This document shows, piece by piece, positions 29,531-38,075 of a DNA stretch of 59,731 nt. Where the stretch lies: IMG/VR virus record IMGVR_UViG_3300010401_000039, positions 1 through 59,731 of that record; one strand, given 5' to 3'. This DNA comes from a virus. Below the pieces are notes generated by a model that was given only the letters and a program-made list of their open reading frames with translations, ran no database searches and was not told the DNA's origin. The position numbers and the translations under genes are program-made. Each line of letters opens with the position of its first letter. Position 1 is the stretch's first letter.

Positions 29531-32364
29531 GCCGCAGTCTTGAGGCGCATGCTGGCGATGAGCTTCCTGTGCCGGTCGTTGAGTTCTTCCAGCCAGCTTT
29601 TGCCGCCCCCCTCGATGAACTTGTCAGCGCCCAGTTTGGCTATCTGCAAACCGCGTTGCCGCGCCCCTTCCACGGCCGTCGCCAGCCAGTCCGCCTCGTC
29701 CGGCGACCTGCCGATGCGCTGCTTGGTTTTGTCCTTCGGCTCCACGTCGCGCTTGTTGCCGCCGACAAAGATGAACTCCCGCATGAAGAACTCCTGGGCG
29801 ACCGACTCCGGCAACTCCCGCAACTGTTCGCTCTCCACTAGCCAGCGCACCGCGAACCAGAACTCGCTCACCCGCTTCTGGTATTCCTCGTCGGCGCGCT
29901 TCAACCTGCGCTGCTGCGTATGCTGATCCACAACGAACAGGTCCAGACGCACCGGCCTAGCGCTTGGCCTGCCTCCGAACTCCACCGGCACTGGAATTAC
30001 ATGCCCGAACACCCGCGCAAACGCTGCGCCCAGCGTCCCGCGCCCCGTCGAGTCATAGAACACGTTCTCGACCGGAATGCCCTCACGCAGGCACTCGTCG
30101 CGCACATGCTCGGCAATTTCGTCCTCCGGCTCCGCACCCCGCTTCATGCCAATCTTGATAACGTGCGGCTTCTCGACGCGCACAATCTGCTTGCCGTCCA
30201 CGTCGTCGCCGAACTCAATCCAGCCCCCGACGCACCTATCGCCTCCGTACGCCGCGTCCACGGCATAAATCTTCGTCCGGTTCACGCCCTTCCATGTCGC
30301 CTTCTCAAACGCCTTGTGAATTGTGCAAAGCTGCTTCGTCAAGACTCGCTGCGAGTCTTCGCCCGGCCGCATGATGCCCAAGCACATCGCGTTGAACTCC
30401 TCGCTATGCGGCCCGTAGAACCGCAGCGTGCTGTCAATGCGCTCTTGGTCGATCAGGAACGGGTAGTGCCGCCCGTCGCCCTCGAAGTTCGGTGAGTCTG
30501 TCCCGACGAAGTTGATGCACTTGCCCTTCGCGTACTTCGTCGCCCAAATCGTCGTCTTGGTGATGTCGCGCACGCTGCCCCAGCCCAGTTCCGGTTCGCA
30601 CGACTGGCCCATCGGCGAGTGCTCCCCGTTCACCGGGTTCGCGATTGGGATGAAGAAGAAGCGCTCGTTTTTGTCCAAGTTCGACGTTGCCCGCAAATAC
30701 GAAATATGCATGAGGCTGCATTCATCCGCCACGAGGAATACCCACTTGTTCTTGATGCCGACGAACGGTCCGATGCCCACCCAGTGCTCTCCCTTGTAGC
30801 AGTTGTGGACGATTACACCGTTGACTGAGTAGCTTGGATGTCCTGCAACTTCGAGATTGTGGACTCGATAGCCTCCTTGACCCGCGTCGTATCGTTCATC
30901 GCCTTCTTGTTTGAGAATCTCAACACGGTCCACCCAAGCTCCCTGAGTCGGCCGTCGCGGAATTTGTCCTTCGTTGCCACACTCGGAATCCGATGAATGC
31001 CGCCGTCGATTTCCACGCCTAACTTCAACGTTGGAAAAGCCACGTCCACCTTGTACCCGTGTCGTCTGCCGTCGGCCTTCAACAAGCCGCTCCTGACGTA
31101 AAGGTTCCACGTTGCGTCGGGAAACAGCTTCCAGATGATTAGTTCCTCTGGCGTCGGCATCCTGCCCTTGCGATGGTGCCGCTTGGAAATCCACTTCAGC
31201 CTGCAAGATAGACCGCAGAACCGCGTCCTGTCCTTCGCGGGCGATTCGCGCAGCGAAACAAAAGCCTTCCCACACCGCTGACAAGGCATCGTCTCCGGGC
31301 GATTGCGGCATTGCACTGAGCAGAAGTCGCGGTTGTGATGCACAGCTTTCATTGGTTGCCCGCAATTCTTGCACGCCTTCGACACTTTCTTGATGCAATC
31401 TTTGTGTGCGGCTGCCCATCGTCCCGCGCAATCCGTACCGCAGAAACGACCGGATCGGGCGTTGCTCTTGCGCCACGGGCGAAACGGCTTCTGGCAATGA
31501 GCGCAATTTTTGGGTGGTAGGAAAATGCGGCACTCGCTTGAGCAGTACTTTCGGTTGGGATAGCCCGGTCCCAAGTTCCCCTTGCAAGAGGCGCAGCGTT
31601 TCATGCGCCGAGAATACCCTGTCATAAGTCTCCAAGTCACGTACTTTCACCCATCCTCGTTGCGTAAAAAACGGATGTTCCTCTGTGCAATCTATCATTC
31701 GGCCATCCGACAAGTGAACTCGGAATGCTCGGTCAACTATTCTTGTGTGCGTCTCGGTAATGGTTCCGATGCCAGAGGCATTGAAAACCTTGTCTCCAAC
31801 GCGCAATGTTTCGATGGGCTTTGGACCGCTCGGAGTGTCAACCAAAGTGCCCGGTAAAAAACATGCAATCCCAATCACGCCGTTTCTGAAATCACGCGTG
31901 TCGCCGTCCTCGCTTCGGTCCGTGATGATGCACCGCTTATAGTCCAGCGCCACGCCCGGCAAATCGTCCCACCGCGCCTTGGCCTGTTTGTGCAGCTTCT
32001 TCACTTCGCCCAATATGCCGAGGTCCAATTTCTGCACCGTCGTCGTCGTCAGCAGTATCGTCGTCTCCTCCGGGTAAACGTAGTAATGCGACAGGACGAA
32101 CTTGCTCGCGTAATACGTCTTGCCGCAGCTGCCCGGTCCGAGCAGCCCTACCATGCCGCGCTTGCGAAACTCGACGCAATCCGTGAACTCGCGCAGCGCC
32201 AAGTCGCTCCACTTATTGTGCTCGTCCTCCCACAACAGCGAGTGCAACGCCCGATAATGCGTAAACAGGTCTTTGCCCTGCCGGATGCACCATTTCTCGA
32301 TGTCAATGGCGCGCGTGCCCGCTTTCCAATGATGCGAGTACCGCTCGAAGGTCGCCGTTGCCAT
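29527..32364 (-). CDS. terL: large terminase subunit interrupted by an intein
   Basis: 945 codons. Extein residues 1-167 and 522-945 make a 591-residue terminase. Walker A GPGSCGKT lies at 76-83, Walker B VFLVADE after the intein, and the RNase H-like nuclease acids in YAVDAAYGGDR, VFYDSTGRG and SPDEADW. The intein occupies residues 168-521: Cys 168 in IACFLPGTLV, block B CTEEHPF, and C-terminal GVIVHN followed by Cys 522. It lies between Walker A and B, so splicing is needed for packaging activity. The terminase motor drives DNA into the capsid through the portal. A nuclease gene is nested out of frame inside the intein DNA. Confidence 0.92.
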   Translation of the reverse strand: MATATFERYSHHWKAGTRAIDIEKWCIRQGKDLFTHYRALHSLLWEDEHNKWSDLALREFTDCVEFRKRGMVGLLGPGSCGKTYYASKFVLSHYYVYPEETTILLTTTTVQKLDLGILGEVKKLHKQAKARWDDLPGVALDYKRCIITDRSEDGDTRDFRNGVIGIACFLPGTLVDTPSGPKPIETLRVGDKVFNASGIGTITETHTRIVDRAFRVHLSDGRMIDCTEEHPFFTQRGWVKVRDLETYDRVFSAHETLRLLQGELGTGLSQPKVLLKRVPHFPTTQKLRSLPEAVSPVAQEQRPIRSFLRYGLRGTMGSRTQRLHQESVEGVQELRATNESCASQPRLLLSAMPQSPGDDALSAVWEGFCFAARIAREGQDAVLRSILQAEVDFQAAPSQGQDADARGTNHLEAVSRRNVEPLRQERLVEGRRQTTRVQGGRGFSNVEVRRGNRRRHSSDSECGNEGQIPRRPTQGAWVDRVEILKQEGDERYDAGQGGYRVHNLEVAGHPSYSVNGVIVHNCYKGEHWVGIGPFVGIKNKWVFLVADECSLMHISYLRATSNLDKNERFFFIPIANPVNGEHSPMGQSCEPELGWGSVRDITKTTIWATKYAKGKCINFVGTDSPNFEGDGRHYPFLIDQERIDSTLRFYGPHSEEFNAMCLGIMRPGEDSQRVLTKQLCTIHKAFEKATWKGVNRTKIYAVDAAYGGDRCVGGWIEFGDDVDGKQIVRVEKPHVIKIGMKRGAEPEDEIAEHVRDECLREGIPVENVFYDSTGRGTLGAAFARVFGHVIPVPVEFGGRPSARPVRLDLFVVDQHTQQRRLKRADEEYQKRVSEFWFAVRWLVESEQLRELPESVAQEFFMREFIFVGGNKRDVEPKDKTKQRIGRSPDEADWLATAVEGARQRGLQIAKLGADKFIEGGGKSWLEELNDRHRKLIASMRLKTAA
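30802..31863 (-). other. intein coding segment in terL (354 residues)
   Basis: Starts with CFLPGTLVDTPSGPKPIETL (block A) and DKVF; block B is DCTEEHPFFTQRGWVKVRDL; block F/G is YRVHNLEVAGHPSYSVNGVI then VHN|C. The middle, roughly residues 250-497 of the precursor, has shadow-like composition and no in-frame LAGLIDADG or HNH domain, because the DNA there encodes another protein in a different frame. Confidence 0.88.
30813..31604 (-). CDS. zinc-finger, Vsr/EDxHD-like homing endonuclease nested out of frame in the terL intein
   Basis: 263 residues from ATG 31604 (an in-frame GTG at 31640 is possible). Four CxxC zinc fingers in the first ~130 residues (CASCKGNLG, CAHCQKPF, CKNCGQPM, CQRCGKAF), then a restriction-type fold: VDVAFPTLKLGVEIDGGIHR and GWTVLRFSNKKA, as in Vsr/DUF559/EDxHD nucleases known from split inteins. 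It runs in another minus-strand frame than terL, and its last ~20 codons overlap the intein's C-terminal splicing block. This would be the homing enzyme of the intein. Confidence 0.85.
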   Translation of the reverse strand: MKRCASCKGNLGPGYPNRKYCSSECRIFLPPKNCAHCQKPFRPWRKSNARSGRFCGTDCAGRWAAAHKDCIKKVSKACKNCGQPMKAVHHNRDFCSVQCRNRPETMPCQRCGKAFVSLRESPAKDRTRFCGLSCRLKWISKRHHRKGRMPTPEELIIWKLFPDATWNLYVRSGLLKADGRRHGYKVDVAFPTLKLGVEIDGGIHRIPSVATKDKFRDGRLRELGWTVLRFSNKKAMNDTTRVKEAIESTISKLQDIQATQSTV

Positions 32365-32394
32365 TGACGGAACCTACGCGAGGGCGCATAAGGT
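32364..32394 (+). promoter_or_regulatory. rightward promoter of the virion operon
   Basis: TTGACG at 32364-32369 (overlapping the terminase start codon) and TAAGGT at 32389-32394, 19-nt spacer (CATAAG at 32387 gives 17). It occupies the same DNA as the leftward terminase promoter. The leader is about 32 nt, with AAAGG seven bases before the ATG at 32433. Confidence 0.5.
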
Positions 32395-32400
32395 AGGCAA
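32371..32400 (-). promoter_or_regulatory. leftward promoter of the terminase operon; leaderless
   Basis: Minus strand TTGCCT (32400-32395), 18-nt spacer, TAGGTT (32376-32371), six bases, ATG at 32364. Confidence 0.55.
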
Positions 32401-32432
32401 TACCCGAACGGCGGGCCAACGAAAGGCACTTT

Positions 32433-33260
32433 ATGAGCTTCGGATTACAGGACTGCTGCCAAGTATGTCCAACTCCAGAGACGGTCTCGATACCGGGTTT
32501 GGAAGGGCCGCCGGGCACCGACGGCACCAACGGTACCAACGGCGTCAGCGCCTTCACCTTCACCACTGCCGACTTCGTTGTGCCACCTGCGGACGGTGCG
32601 ACACCCGTAACTGTCGAAGTGGAAAACACAAGTTGGATGGCTGACGGGGAGCCAATCTTCATTCCAGGCGGTCTGTTCTTTCTCGTTGACGCGATTATCG
32701 ACAGCACCCATTTCAGCGTGGTCAGTCCTGATTGGGAAAGCAACACGCACGCTGGCGATACGATTTCTGCTGGTGAAAAGGTTTCCCCATCTGGTTGGCA
32801 GCCCGCCGTCACTCCACTGCCCGCTATCAACGCCGTCGTTAAGTACGCCAGCGGCACCGGACACGTCATTACTGGTGCGGCGTTTGCCGAAGTCACGTTT
32901 GGAACCAGTGGCGCTGAGGAAATAACGCTGACAACCGCAGGTGCGTGGATGCTCTATGCGCGAGCACGCGTCGATTACACGGGTAGCACATTTGCTGCAT
33001 CGCGCACCGTCAGCCTAAAGTTGCACAGGCAGAACAACACGCCAGGCGACGTGGCTAACGCTGCCACTGCGTTCAAGACTCGCGTCGTCACCGCTGAAAC
33101 ATCTACGGCCATCGACTTGGTTGTGCCGCCTGTGATGTATTCCACGGCTGGCGTGACCGACATCATTGAAATGATGGTGGCGATTGACACGGACCCATCT
33201 GGCGGCACGACGATTACCATTGTCGAGTGCGAGATTGTGGCCGTGTTCCTTCACGCTTGA
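32433..33260 (+). CDS. virion surface protein with short collagen-like segment
   Basis: 275 residues. Cys-rich start (MSFGLQDCCQVCPTPETV), a short Gly-x-y run (GLEGPPGTDGTNGTNG) and then beta-rich domains. Collagen-like trimerising stretches are typical of phage fibre or decoration proteins. First gene of the rightward structural operon. No precise family. Confidence 0.6.
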   Translation: MSFGLQDCCQVCPTPETVSIPGLEGPPGTDGTNGTNGVSAFTFTTADFVVPPADGATPVTVEVENTSWMADGEPIFIPGGLFFLVDAIIDSTHFSVVSPDWESNTHAGDTISAGEKVSPSGWQPAVTPLPAINAVVKYASGTGHVITGAAFAEVTFGTSGAEEITLTTAGAWMLYARARVDYTGSTFAASRTVSLKLHRQNNTPGDVANAATAFKTRVVTAETSTAIDLVVPPVMYSTAGVTDIIEMMVAIDTDPSGGTTITIVECEIVAVFLHA

Positions 33261-33384
33261 CGGGGACGCCCGCTCCTTCACATAGCCGCCCACTTCCACC
33301 TCAACGTAAAAGTCGTTGAGAAACGCCTGCGCCTTGGGTGGCCACCGGAAGCAGCCTTTACAGCGCCGTTGAAACAGCGGATAA
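33261..33384. other. intergenic gap, possible gene remnant on minus strand
   Basis: No start-bearing frame on the plus strand. On the minus strand one frame without a start reads LFQRRCKGCFRWPPKAQAFL followed by a protein-like NDFYVEVEVGGY before running antisense through the upstream gene. It may be a chance frame or a remnant. Confidence 0.25.
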
Positions 33385-35400
33385 GTGAGTGGATTGGCTG
33401 ATAAAGTAAATTACCTGTTTGATTCGGTTGCCGCGTTCCCAGACGGGATGAACTCTGGGATGCTCCCTTCCCAGCTTCCTCGCACGCAGTTGGCCTATGC
33501 CACGAATGTTAGCGTGCGCGGGGGATATGCTACTCCTCGCGCACCGAATCGCAAGTTGGCATTGGATTGGGGAGGCGACGCGGTTTTGCAGTCGCGTCAA
33601 CAGAACGCAAGATTTCAAGGCAGCGCCTACTACCGCGCCGACTCCGGCCAAGGCTCGATCATCGCGTCCATCGGCGGGCGCCTGTTCCAGTTCACGCCCG
33701 CGGCTAAGAGCGCGTCGGTCCGCGAAATCACCATCGCCCACAACACCATCGTTGACGTGGGCTTCGCCGTGCCGGCCATCGGCGCGACCGTCACCATCAC
33801 TGTCCTGTCCACGGCGAACCTCGCCGCCAATTACGAAATCCGCATCGGCAACCACAATTACCTCATCGTGTCGGTGGACAGCGCGACCGTGCTCACGGTC
33901 GAGAACATCGACGATCCTGGCCCGCTCGTCGCTGCTGGCGCCGTCCTCACCTTCTGGGACGTGAACCCCGCCTCGCGCACTCAAGCGTGGCTTTGGCAGG
34001 CCGAGAAGTGGATGATTATTAACGACGGCCAAAGCGTGCCCATCTTCTTCGACGGCGCGACCAGCCGACGCTCCGTGCTCGTCGGCGCAAACCCCGAGCT
34101 TCCCATCGCTCGCATGGGCACCTACTGGCTTGGGCGCGTGTGGCAGGCCGGTCCCGATGGGCGCACCTTCATCGCTGGCGATGCCGTTGGCGGTGCGAGC
34201 GGTACAGCAGCATACCAGTTTCGCGACGCCGTCCTGCACGTCACCGAAAATACCTACCTCGCCTCGAACAAGGTCTTTTACGTCCCCGGTAACGTGGGCG
34301 AAATCACCGCCATTCGCGGCGTGCCCACCCTCGACGCGTCCCTTGGTCAAGGCCCAGTGCAAATCCTCACGCCTGAAATCGTCTTCTCCTGCAACGCGCC
34401 CACCGTGACCGCCGACTGGGCGACCGTCACCAACCCCATCCTGACCGTGTCGCAGGTCGAAAGCGGTGGCCTATCCCAATACAGCACCGTGGTCGCGAAG
34501 GGCGACCTCTGGTATCGCGGCACCGTCGGCATCTGGTCGCTCATCCTTGGCCGACGCGACTTCGCCACCTGGGGCAACGTGCCCATGAGCCGCGAAGTAT
34601 CCAACGTGCTCGACAAGGACGACCCGGCATTGCTCCAGTACTCCAGTGCCGTCGTGTTCGACAACCGCTTGCTAATGACCGTCTCGCCTGTGTTCACTCA
34701 GCACGGCGTCCTGCATCGCGGCTGGGTCGCGCTCAATTTCGACCTCATTAGCAGCCTGCGCGGCAAAGCGCCAACCGTGTGGGAGAGTGTTGACACCGGC
34801 ATCAGCGTCCTCCAGTTCGTCAAAGGCATGTTCAACGGCGTCGAGCGCTGCTTCGCCTTCGTCTTAAATGCCGCACAGGAAATCGAACTGTGGGAAGTGC
34901 TCAAGAGCGAAACCGATATCATCGAGGACAACGACCAGACGCCACTCATTTGGTCGCTGGAGACCGCAGCGCTTGACTTCCACAACACTGACCCGCGCCA
35001 CTTCATCAACCGCCTCGAAGACGGTGAAGGCTACTTCTACGACGTGCGCGGACGCGTTGACGTGACGGTGTATTGGCGTGCCGACGAATACCCGTGCTGG
35101 AACCAATGGACACGCTTTTCGCTCTGCGCCGAACGCGCCTCTTGCGAAGCCGACCCGCTCACCGGCTGCGCCCGCATCACCAACGTCCCGCCGCAAATCC
35201 GCGACCCCATCGGCTTTGGCAAGCCCGAGAGCTTGTGCGACGAAATCAACGACCGCCCGCTTACCGATGGCAGGCGTATCCAGTTCCGCCTCCTGATTCA
35301 AGGCCACGCGAGGTTCTTCGGCGCGTCGTTCATGTCGTCGCTTGTGCCCATGCCCAAATTCGCTCGACCTTTGTGTACTTTGCAGGAAGACTCACGATAG
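33385..35400 (+). CDS. large virion protein (head-tail or tail component)
   Basis: 671 residues from GTG. Begins MSGLADKVNYLFDSVAAFPD and is beta-rich throughout, with Trp/Tyr-rich blades (QAWLWQAEKWMIINDGQSVP, KGDLWYRGTVGIWSLILG) suggesting a propeller or tail-hub fold. A Cys-containing C-terminal part follows. Podoviruses carry large beta-rich tail-tube or stabilisation proteins of similar size; the exact role is not clear. Confidence 0.6.
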   Translation: MSGLADKVNYLFDSVAAFPDGMNSGMLPSQLPRTQLAYATNVSVRGGYATPRAPNRKLALDWGGDAVLQSRQQNARFQGSAYYRADSGQGSIIASIGGRLFQFTPAAKSASVREITIAHNTIVDVGFAVPAIGATVTITVLSTANLAANYEIRIGNHNYLIVSVDSATVLTVENIDDPGPLVAAGAVLTFWDVNPASRTQAWLWQAEKWMIINDGQSVPIFFDGATSRRSVLVGANPELPIARMGTYWLGRVWQAGPDGRTFIAGDAVGGASGTAAYQFRDAVLHVTENTYLASNKVFYVPGNVGEITAIRGVPTLDASLGQGPVQILTPEIVFSCNAPTVTADWATVTNPILTVSQVESGGLSQYSTVVAKGDLWYRGTVGIWSLILGRRDFATWGNVPMSREVSNVLDKDDPALLQYSSAVVFDNRLLMTVSPVFTQHGVLHRGWVALNFDLISSLRGKAPTVWESVDTGISVLQFVKGMFNGVERCFAFVLNAAQEIELWEVLKSETDIIEDNDQTPLIWSLETAALDFHNTDPRHFINRLEDGEGYFYDVRGRVDVTVYWRADEYPCWNQWTRFSLCAERASCEADPLTGCARITNVPPQIRDPIGFGKPESLCDEINDRPLTDGRRIQFRLLIQGHARFFGASFMSSLVPMPKFARPLCTLQEDSR

Positions 35401-35402
35401 TT

Positions 35403-35969
35403 ATGGCACGCACACCACGCCCCTATATTTGTCAGCTTTGCGGCAAATCCTTCATGGCTGACTGGAAAAATCCGAAGTGTTGCTCTCATGCGTGCGCGGC
35501 AAAAATGACCATAGGCAAAGTTGGAGCAGAAAGCCGATGGTGGAAAGGCGGTCGAAGGCTCACGAATTGGGGTTACATAGACGCTTGGACTGGGCCGAAC
35601 ACAGCAAAACGCGAGCATCGCATATTGGCTGAACGTGCGCTAGGCCATCCTTTGCCCAAAGGTGCGGTTATTCATCATTGGGATGAGAACAAATCGAACA
35701 ACTCTCCCGGCAATCTGGTAATTTGCCAAGACAACGCCTACCACAAATTGCTGCACGCTCGAAAGCGTCGATTGGACGATACCGGATCGTTCGATTTGAA
35801 GCGGTGTCGTGTGTGCAAAGTCGTGAAGGCTGTGTCGGCTTTCTCTGTCGCTAAATTGGAATGGGACGGCAAACGTAGCGCCTGTAAGGAATGTGATAAC
35901 GCTAGAAACCTTGAGTACTATTATCAGGCGCGAGCGAAAGGCAAAGCGTGGGCACTCCGACACACGTAG
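35403..35969 (+). CDS. HNH endonuclease
   Basis: 188 residues: N-terminal CQLCGKSFMA ... CCSHACA zinc finger, HNH_3 core EHRILAERALGHPLPKGAVI, HHWDENKSNNSPGNLVICQD, and a C-terminal CRVCK ... CKECDN finger. Lies between two virion genes; its 3' end overlaps the next gene by 22 bp, a longer overlap than usual here, as if insertion replaced the old junction. Confidence 0.88.
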   Translation: MARTPRPYICQLCGKSFMADWKNPKCCSHACAAKMTIGKVGAESRWWKGGRRLTNWGYIDAWTGPNTAKREHRILAERALGHPLPKGAVIHHWDENKSNNSPGNLVICQDNAYHKLLHARKRRLDDTGSFDLKRCRVCKVVKAVSAFSVAKLEWDGKRSACKECDNARNLEYYYQARAKGKAWALRHT

Positions 35970-37906
35970 AATGCTTTGAGGGTCCAGAGTGTTGTCCTGT
36001 TCCGGCACCGCCATTTTACACACAGGGCAGAGTTTACGCGTCCGATCAAACTGGGTTCCTGTTGCAGTGCCAAAGTGGATTCTCCTGCGATCCGGGGGCA
36101 TACCCGCATCCCATAGTTATTCCAAAGGGTGCGATTCCTTTCACACCGCCGACGGGCATGAATCCTTTGCGATTTACATGTTGTGACGGCGCAATCGCGA
36201 TTAGGTATCTGGCAGACGGATTTACACAACAAGAGTTTGACCAAGCGGCGCAGTCGATTGCTAATGAAGCCGCCCAGCACCTCGCGCTCTGCGAAGCCGC
36301 CGCTTACAACGCGCAGCACGCCCGCCAGAACCCGAACTGCGTCATCTCCACGCCCGGCACGTTGCCCGAAGCCTTCTCCGGCACCGACTACTTGGCGACC
36401 TTGGAACAGTCCGGCGCACTCGCGCCCGTCGTGTGGACGGTGGTTGGCGGCACTTTGCCTGGTGGCTTGAGCCTGTCCGCTGATGGTGTCATTTCCGGTA
36501 TGCCGATGGTGTCGGGGCTGTTCACGTTCGTTGCGCAAGCCACAGGCGCAGCCGAACCCGTCACAGGCAGGCGTCTTGTGTGCAAGCGCGTGTTCCGGCT
36601 CACCGTCTCGACTGACGTGCCCTGCGACCTCGGCGTCAGCGACAACACCAGCTTCGGCGACCGCGCCCTGAACACATTCGACTCCACCGCCACCGTTCAG
36701 TGGACGAGCCTGAAGATCGGCACCTACACCGTGCAATACGTCAGCGGCGGTGTCGCCTCCAACTTTCCGGTGCTCGGCTCCGGCCCTTCGTCGCCGTGGT
36801 TGGTCAACCCGCAGTTCTTCGCCGGGCCGCCCGACAGCAACGCCCAGCTTGTCCATGACGGCACCACGCGCCTTGAACTGCCTTGGGGCAAGTGCGCCGA
36901 AGCCTCCTTGGCCGATCTCGAAGCCAACTTCGACGGCAACGCCGTGGGCTGTGGCACCGCAGGCGGGTTCTTGCCGCCACAGGGGCGCACCATCCAGTTC
37001 CAGAGCCTCGGCGCGACCATCTTCATCGACGTGCAGACCACCTGGGCACCCAACTCCGGCGCATCCAACTGGCGTCTCACGCGCATCCGCAAGCCCGCGC
37101 TCGACTACCAAGCGATGCAGCTTCGCATCGTCAATCTCGCGTCGGTGCTCACCAGCCTGACGCCATTCTCCGGCTGCGCCGCTGGTGCTGGCACCCTTTG
37201 GGATGGCACCTTTCCGGCGTTCGAGCCGAACCTTAACTACGTCAATTACGAGTGGCGCGTCACCAGCGGCTTTGCGCCGTTCCAGCTCAATAGCGCGCTC
37301 CTCGACACGCCCGCCGCCGTTAAGGTCTATCACGACACCGCTGGCCAAGCGACGCCCACCGGATGTGCGTGGATTCTCGCCGTCACCTACCTCCACCCCG
37401 TCCAGGGCAACGTCGTCTCGTGGGTTGGCCTTGGCGGCGCTGGCTACGCGCCCGCTGGCACCTTCGTCTTATCCTCCGACGTGGTCGGCTGGACGATGTT
37501 CGGCAAGAAAACCGCGTGGCGAGTTGCCACGACCGTTGCGCTGCCAGCCAATACCCGCGTCCTAAATGTCCTCACCGCGAATGCCAACGGCGCGTTGCCT
37601 GCCATCGACGGCATCGCCTTGTCCGTCGCCGACCGCGTCTTGGTCAAGGACGAGGCGACGGGCGCAAACAACGGCAGCTACGTCGTCACCTCCCTTGGCA
37701 GTGGCGGTACGCCTTGGGTGCTTACGCGTTCCGCCGACCTCGATACCAGCGCCGAAATGTTGCGCGGCATCTTCGCCCCCGTCACCGACGGCCTCACGCT
37801 CGCCGGCTCCCACTTCCGCCTCGTCACCAACGGCGTCATCACGCTCAACGCGACCGCTCTGTCCTTTACCGCCATCGCGCCCACCATCGCCGTCGAGGAG
37901 TATTGA
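35948..37906 (+). CDS. tail spike/fibre-like protein with Ig-like domain
   Basis: 652 residues from GTG inside the HNH gene's end. A Cys/Pro-rich start (VECFEGPECCPVPAPPF), a putative Ig domain near residue 130-210 (GALAPVVWTVVGGTLPGGLS, SADGVISGMP), and a C-terminal module near 530-620 (ALPAIDGIALSVADRVLVKD, NNGSYVV) that is recurrent in phage tail fibres. Likely part of the tail or host-recognition apparatus. Confidence 0.65.
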   Translation: MGTPTHVECFEGPECCPVPAPPFYTQGRVYASDQTGFLLQCQSGFSCDPGAYPHPIVIPKGAIPFTPPTGMNPLRFTCCDGAIAIRYLADGFTQQEFDQAAQSIANEAAQHLALCEAAAYNAQHARQNPNCVISTPGTLPEAFSGTDYLATLEQSGALAPVVWTVVGGTLPGGLSLSADGVISGMPMVSGLFTFVAQATGAAEPVTGRRLVCKRVFRLTVSTDVPCDLGVSDNTSFGDRALNTFDSTATVQWTSLKIGTYTVQYVSGGVASNFPVLGSGPSSPWLVNPQFFAGPPDSNAQLVHDGTTRLELPWGKCAEASLADLEANFDGNAVGCGTAGGFLPPQGRTIQFQSLGATIFIDVQTTWAPNSGASNWRLTRIRKPALDYQAMQLRIVNLASVLTSLTPFSGCAAGAGTLWDGTFPAFEPNLNYVNYEWRVTSGFAPFQLNSALLDTPAAVKVYHDTAGQATPTGCAWILAVTYLHPVQGNVVSWVGLGGAGYAPAGTFVLSSDVVGWTMFGKKTAWRVATTVALPANTRVLNVLTANANGALPAIDGIALSVADRVLVKDEATGANNGSYVVTSLGSGGTPWVLTRSADLDTSAEMLRGIFAPVTDGLTLAGSHFRLVTNGVITLNATALSFTAIAPTIAVEEY

Positions 37907-37989
37907 CAGCGCCCGCCGTCCGCCTCATGCTGCCCGCGCTGGTCTCCCCGGCCAGCCGTCCTAAACTCGGGAACCTTGGTGAAAAGTGG

Positions 37990-38022
37990 GCGCTCGCGAT
38001 TGCATACCGCGGGCGCTCTTTT
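37990..38022 (+). terminator. intrinsic terminator after the fibre gene
   Basis: GCGCTCGCG (37990-37998) / CGCGGGCGC (38008-38016) with one G-U pair and a 9-nt loop, then CTTTT. About 85 bp after the stop codon and before the GIY-YIG gene. Confidence 0.7.
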
Positions 38023-38075
38023 GCTTTCGTTCGCGTTGCGGTTCTGTTGAAATCAGCGCATCGGATTCAGAGCCG

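Noticed and set aside
33358-34362. 334-codon antisense frame
   Set aside because: Shadow composition opposite a convincing 671-residue protein.
35924-37396. 490-codon antisense frame across the fibre gene
   Set aside because: Gly/Arg/Val-rich with no motif; the plus-strand frame has clear Ig-like and fibre modules.
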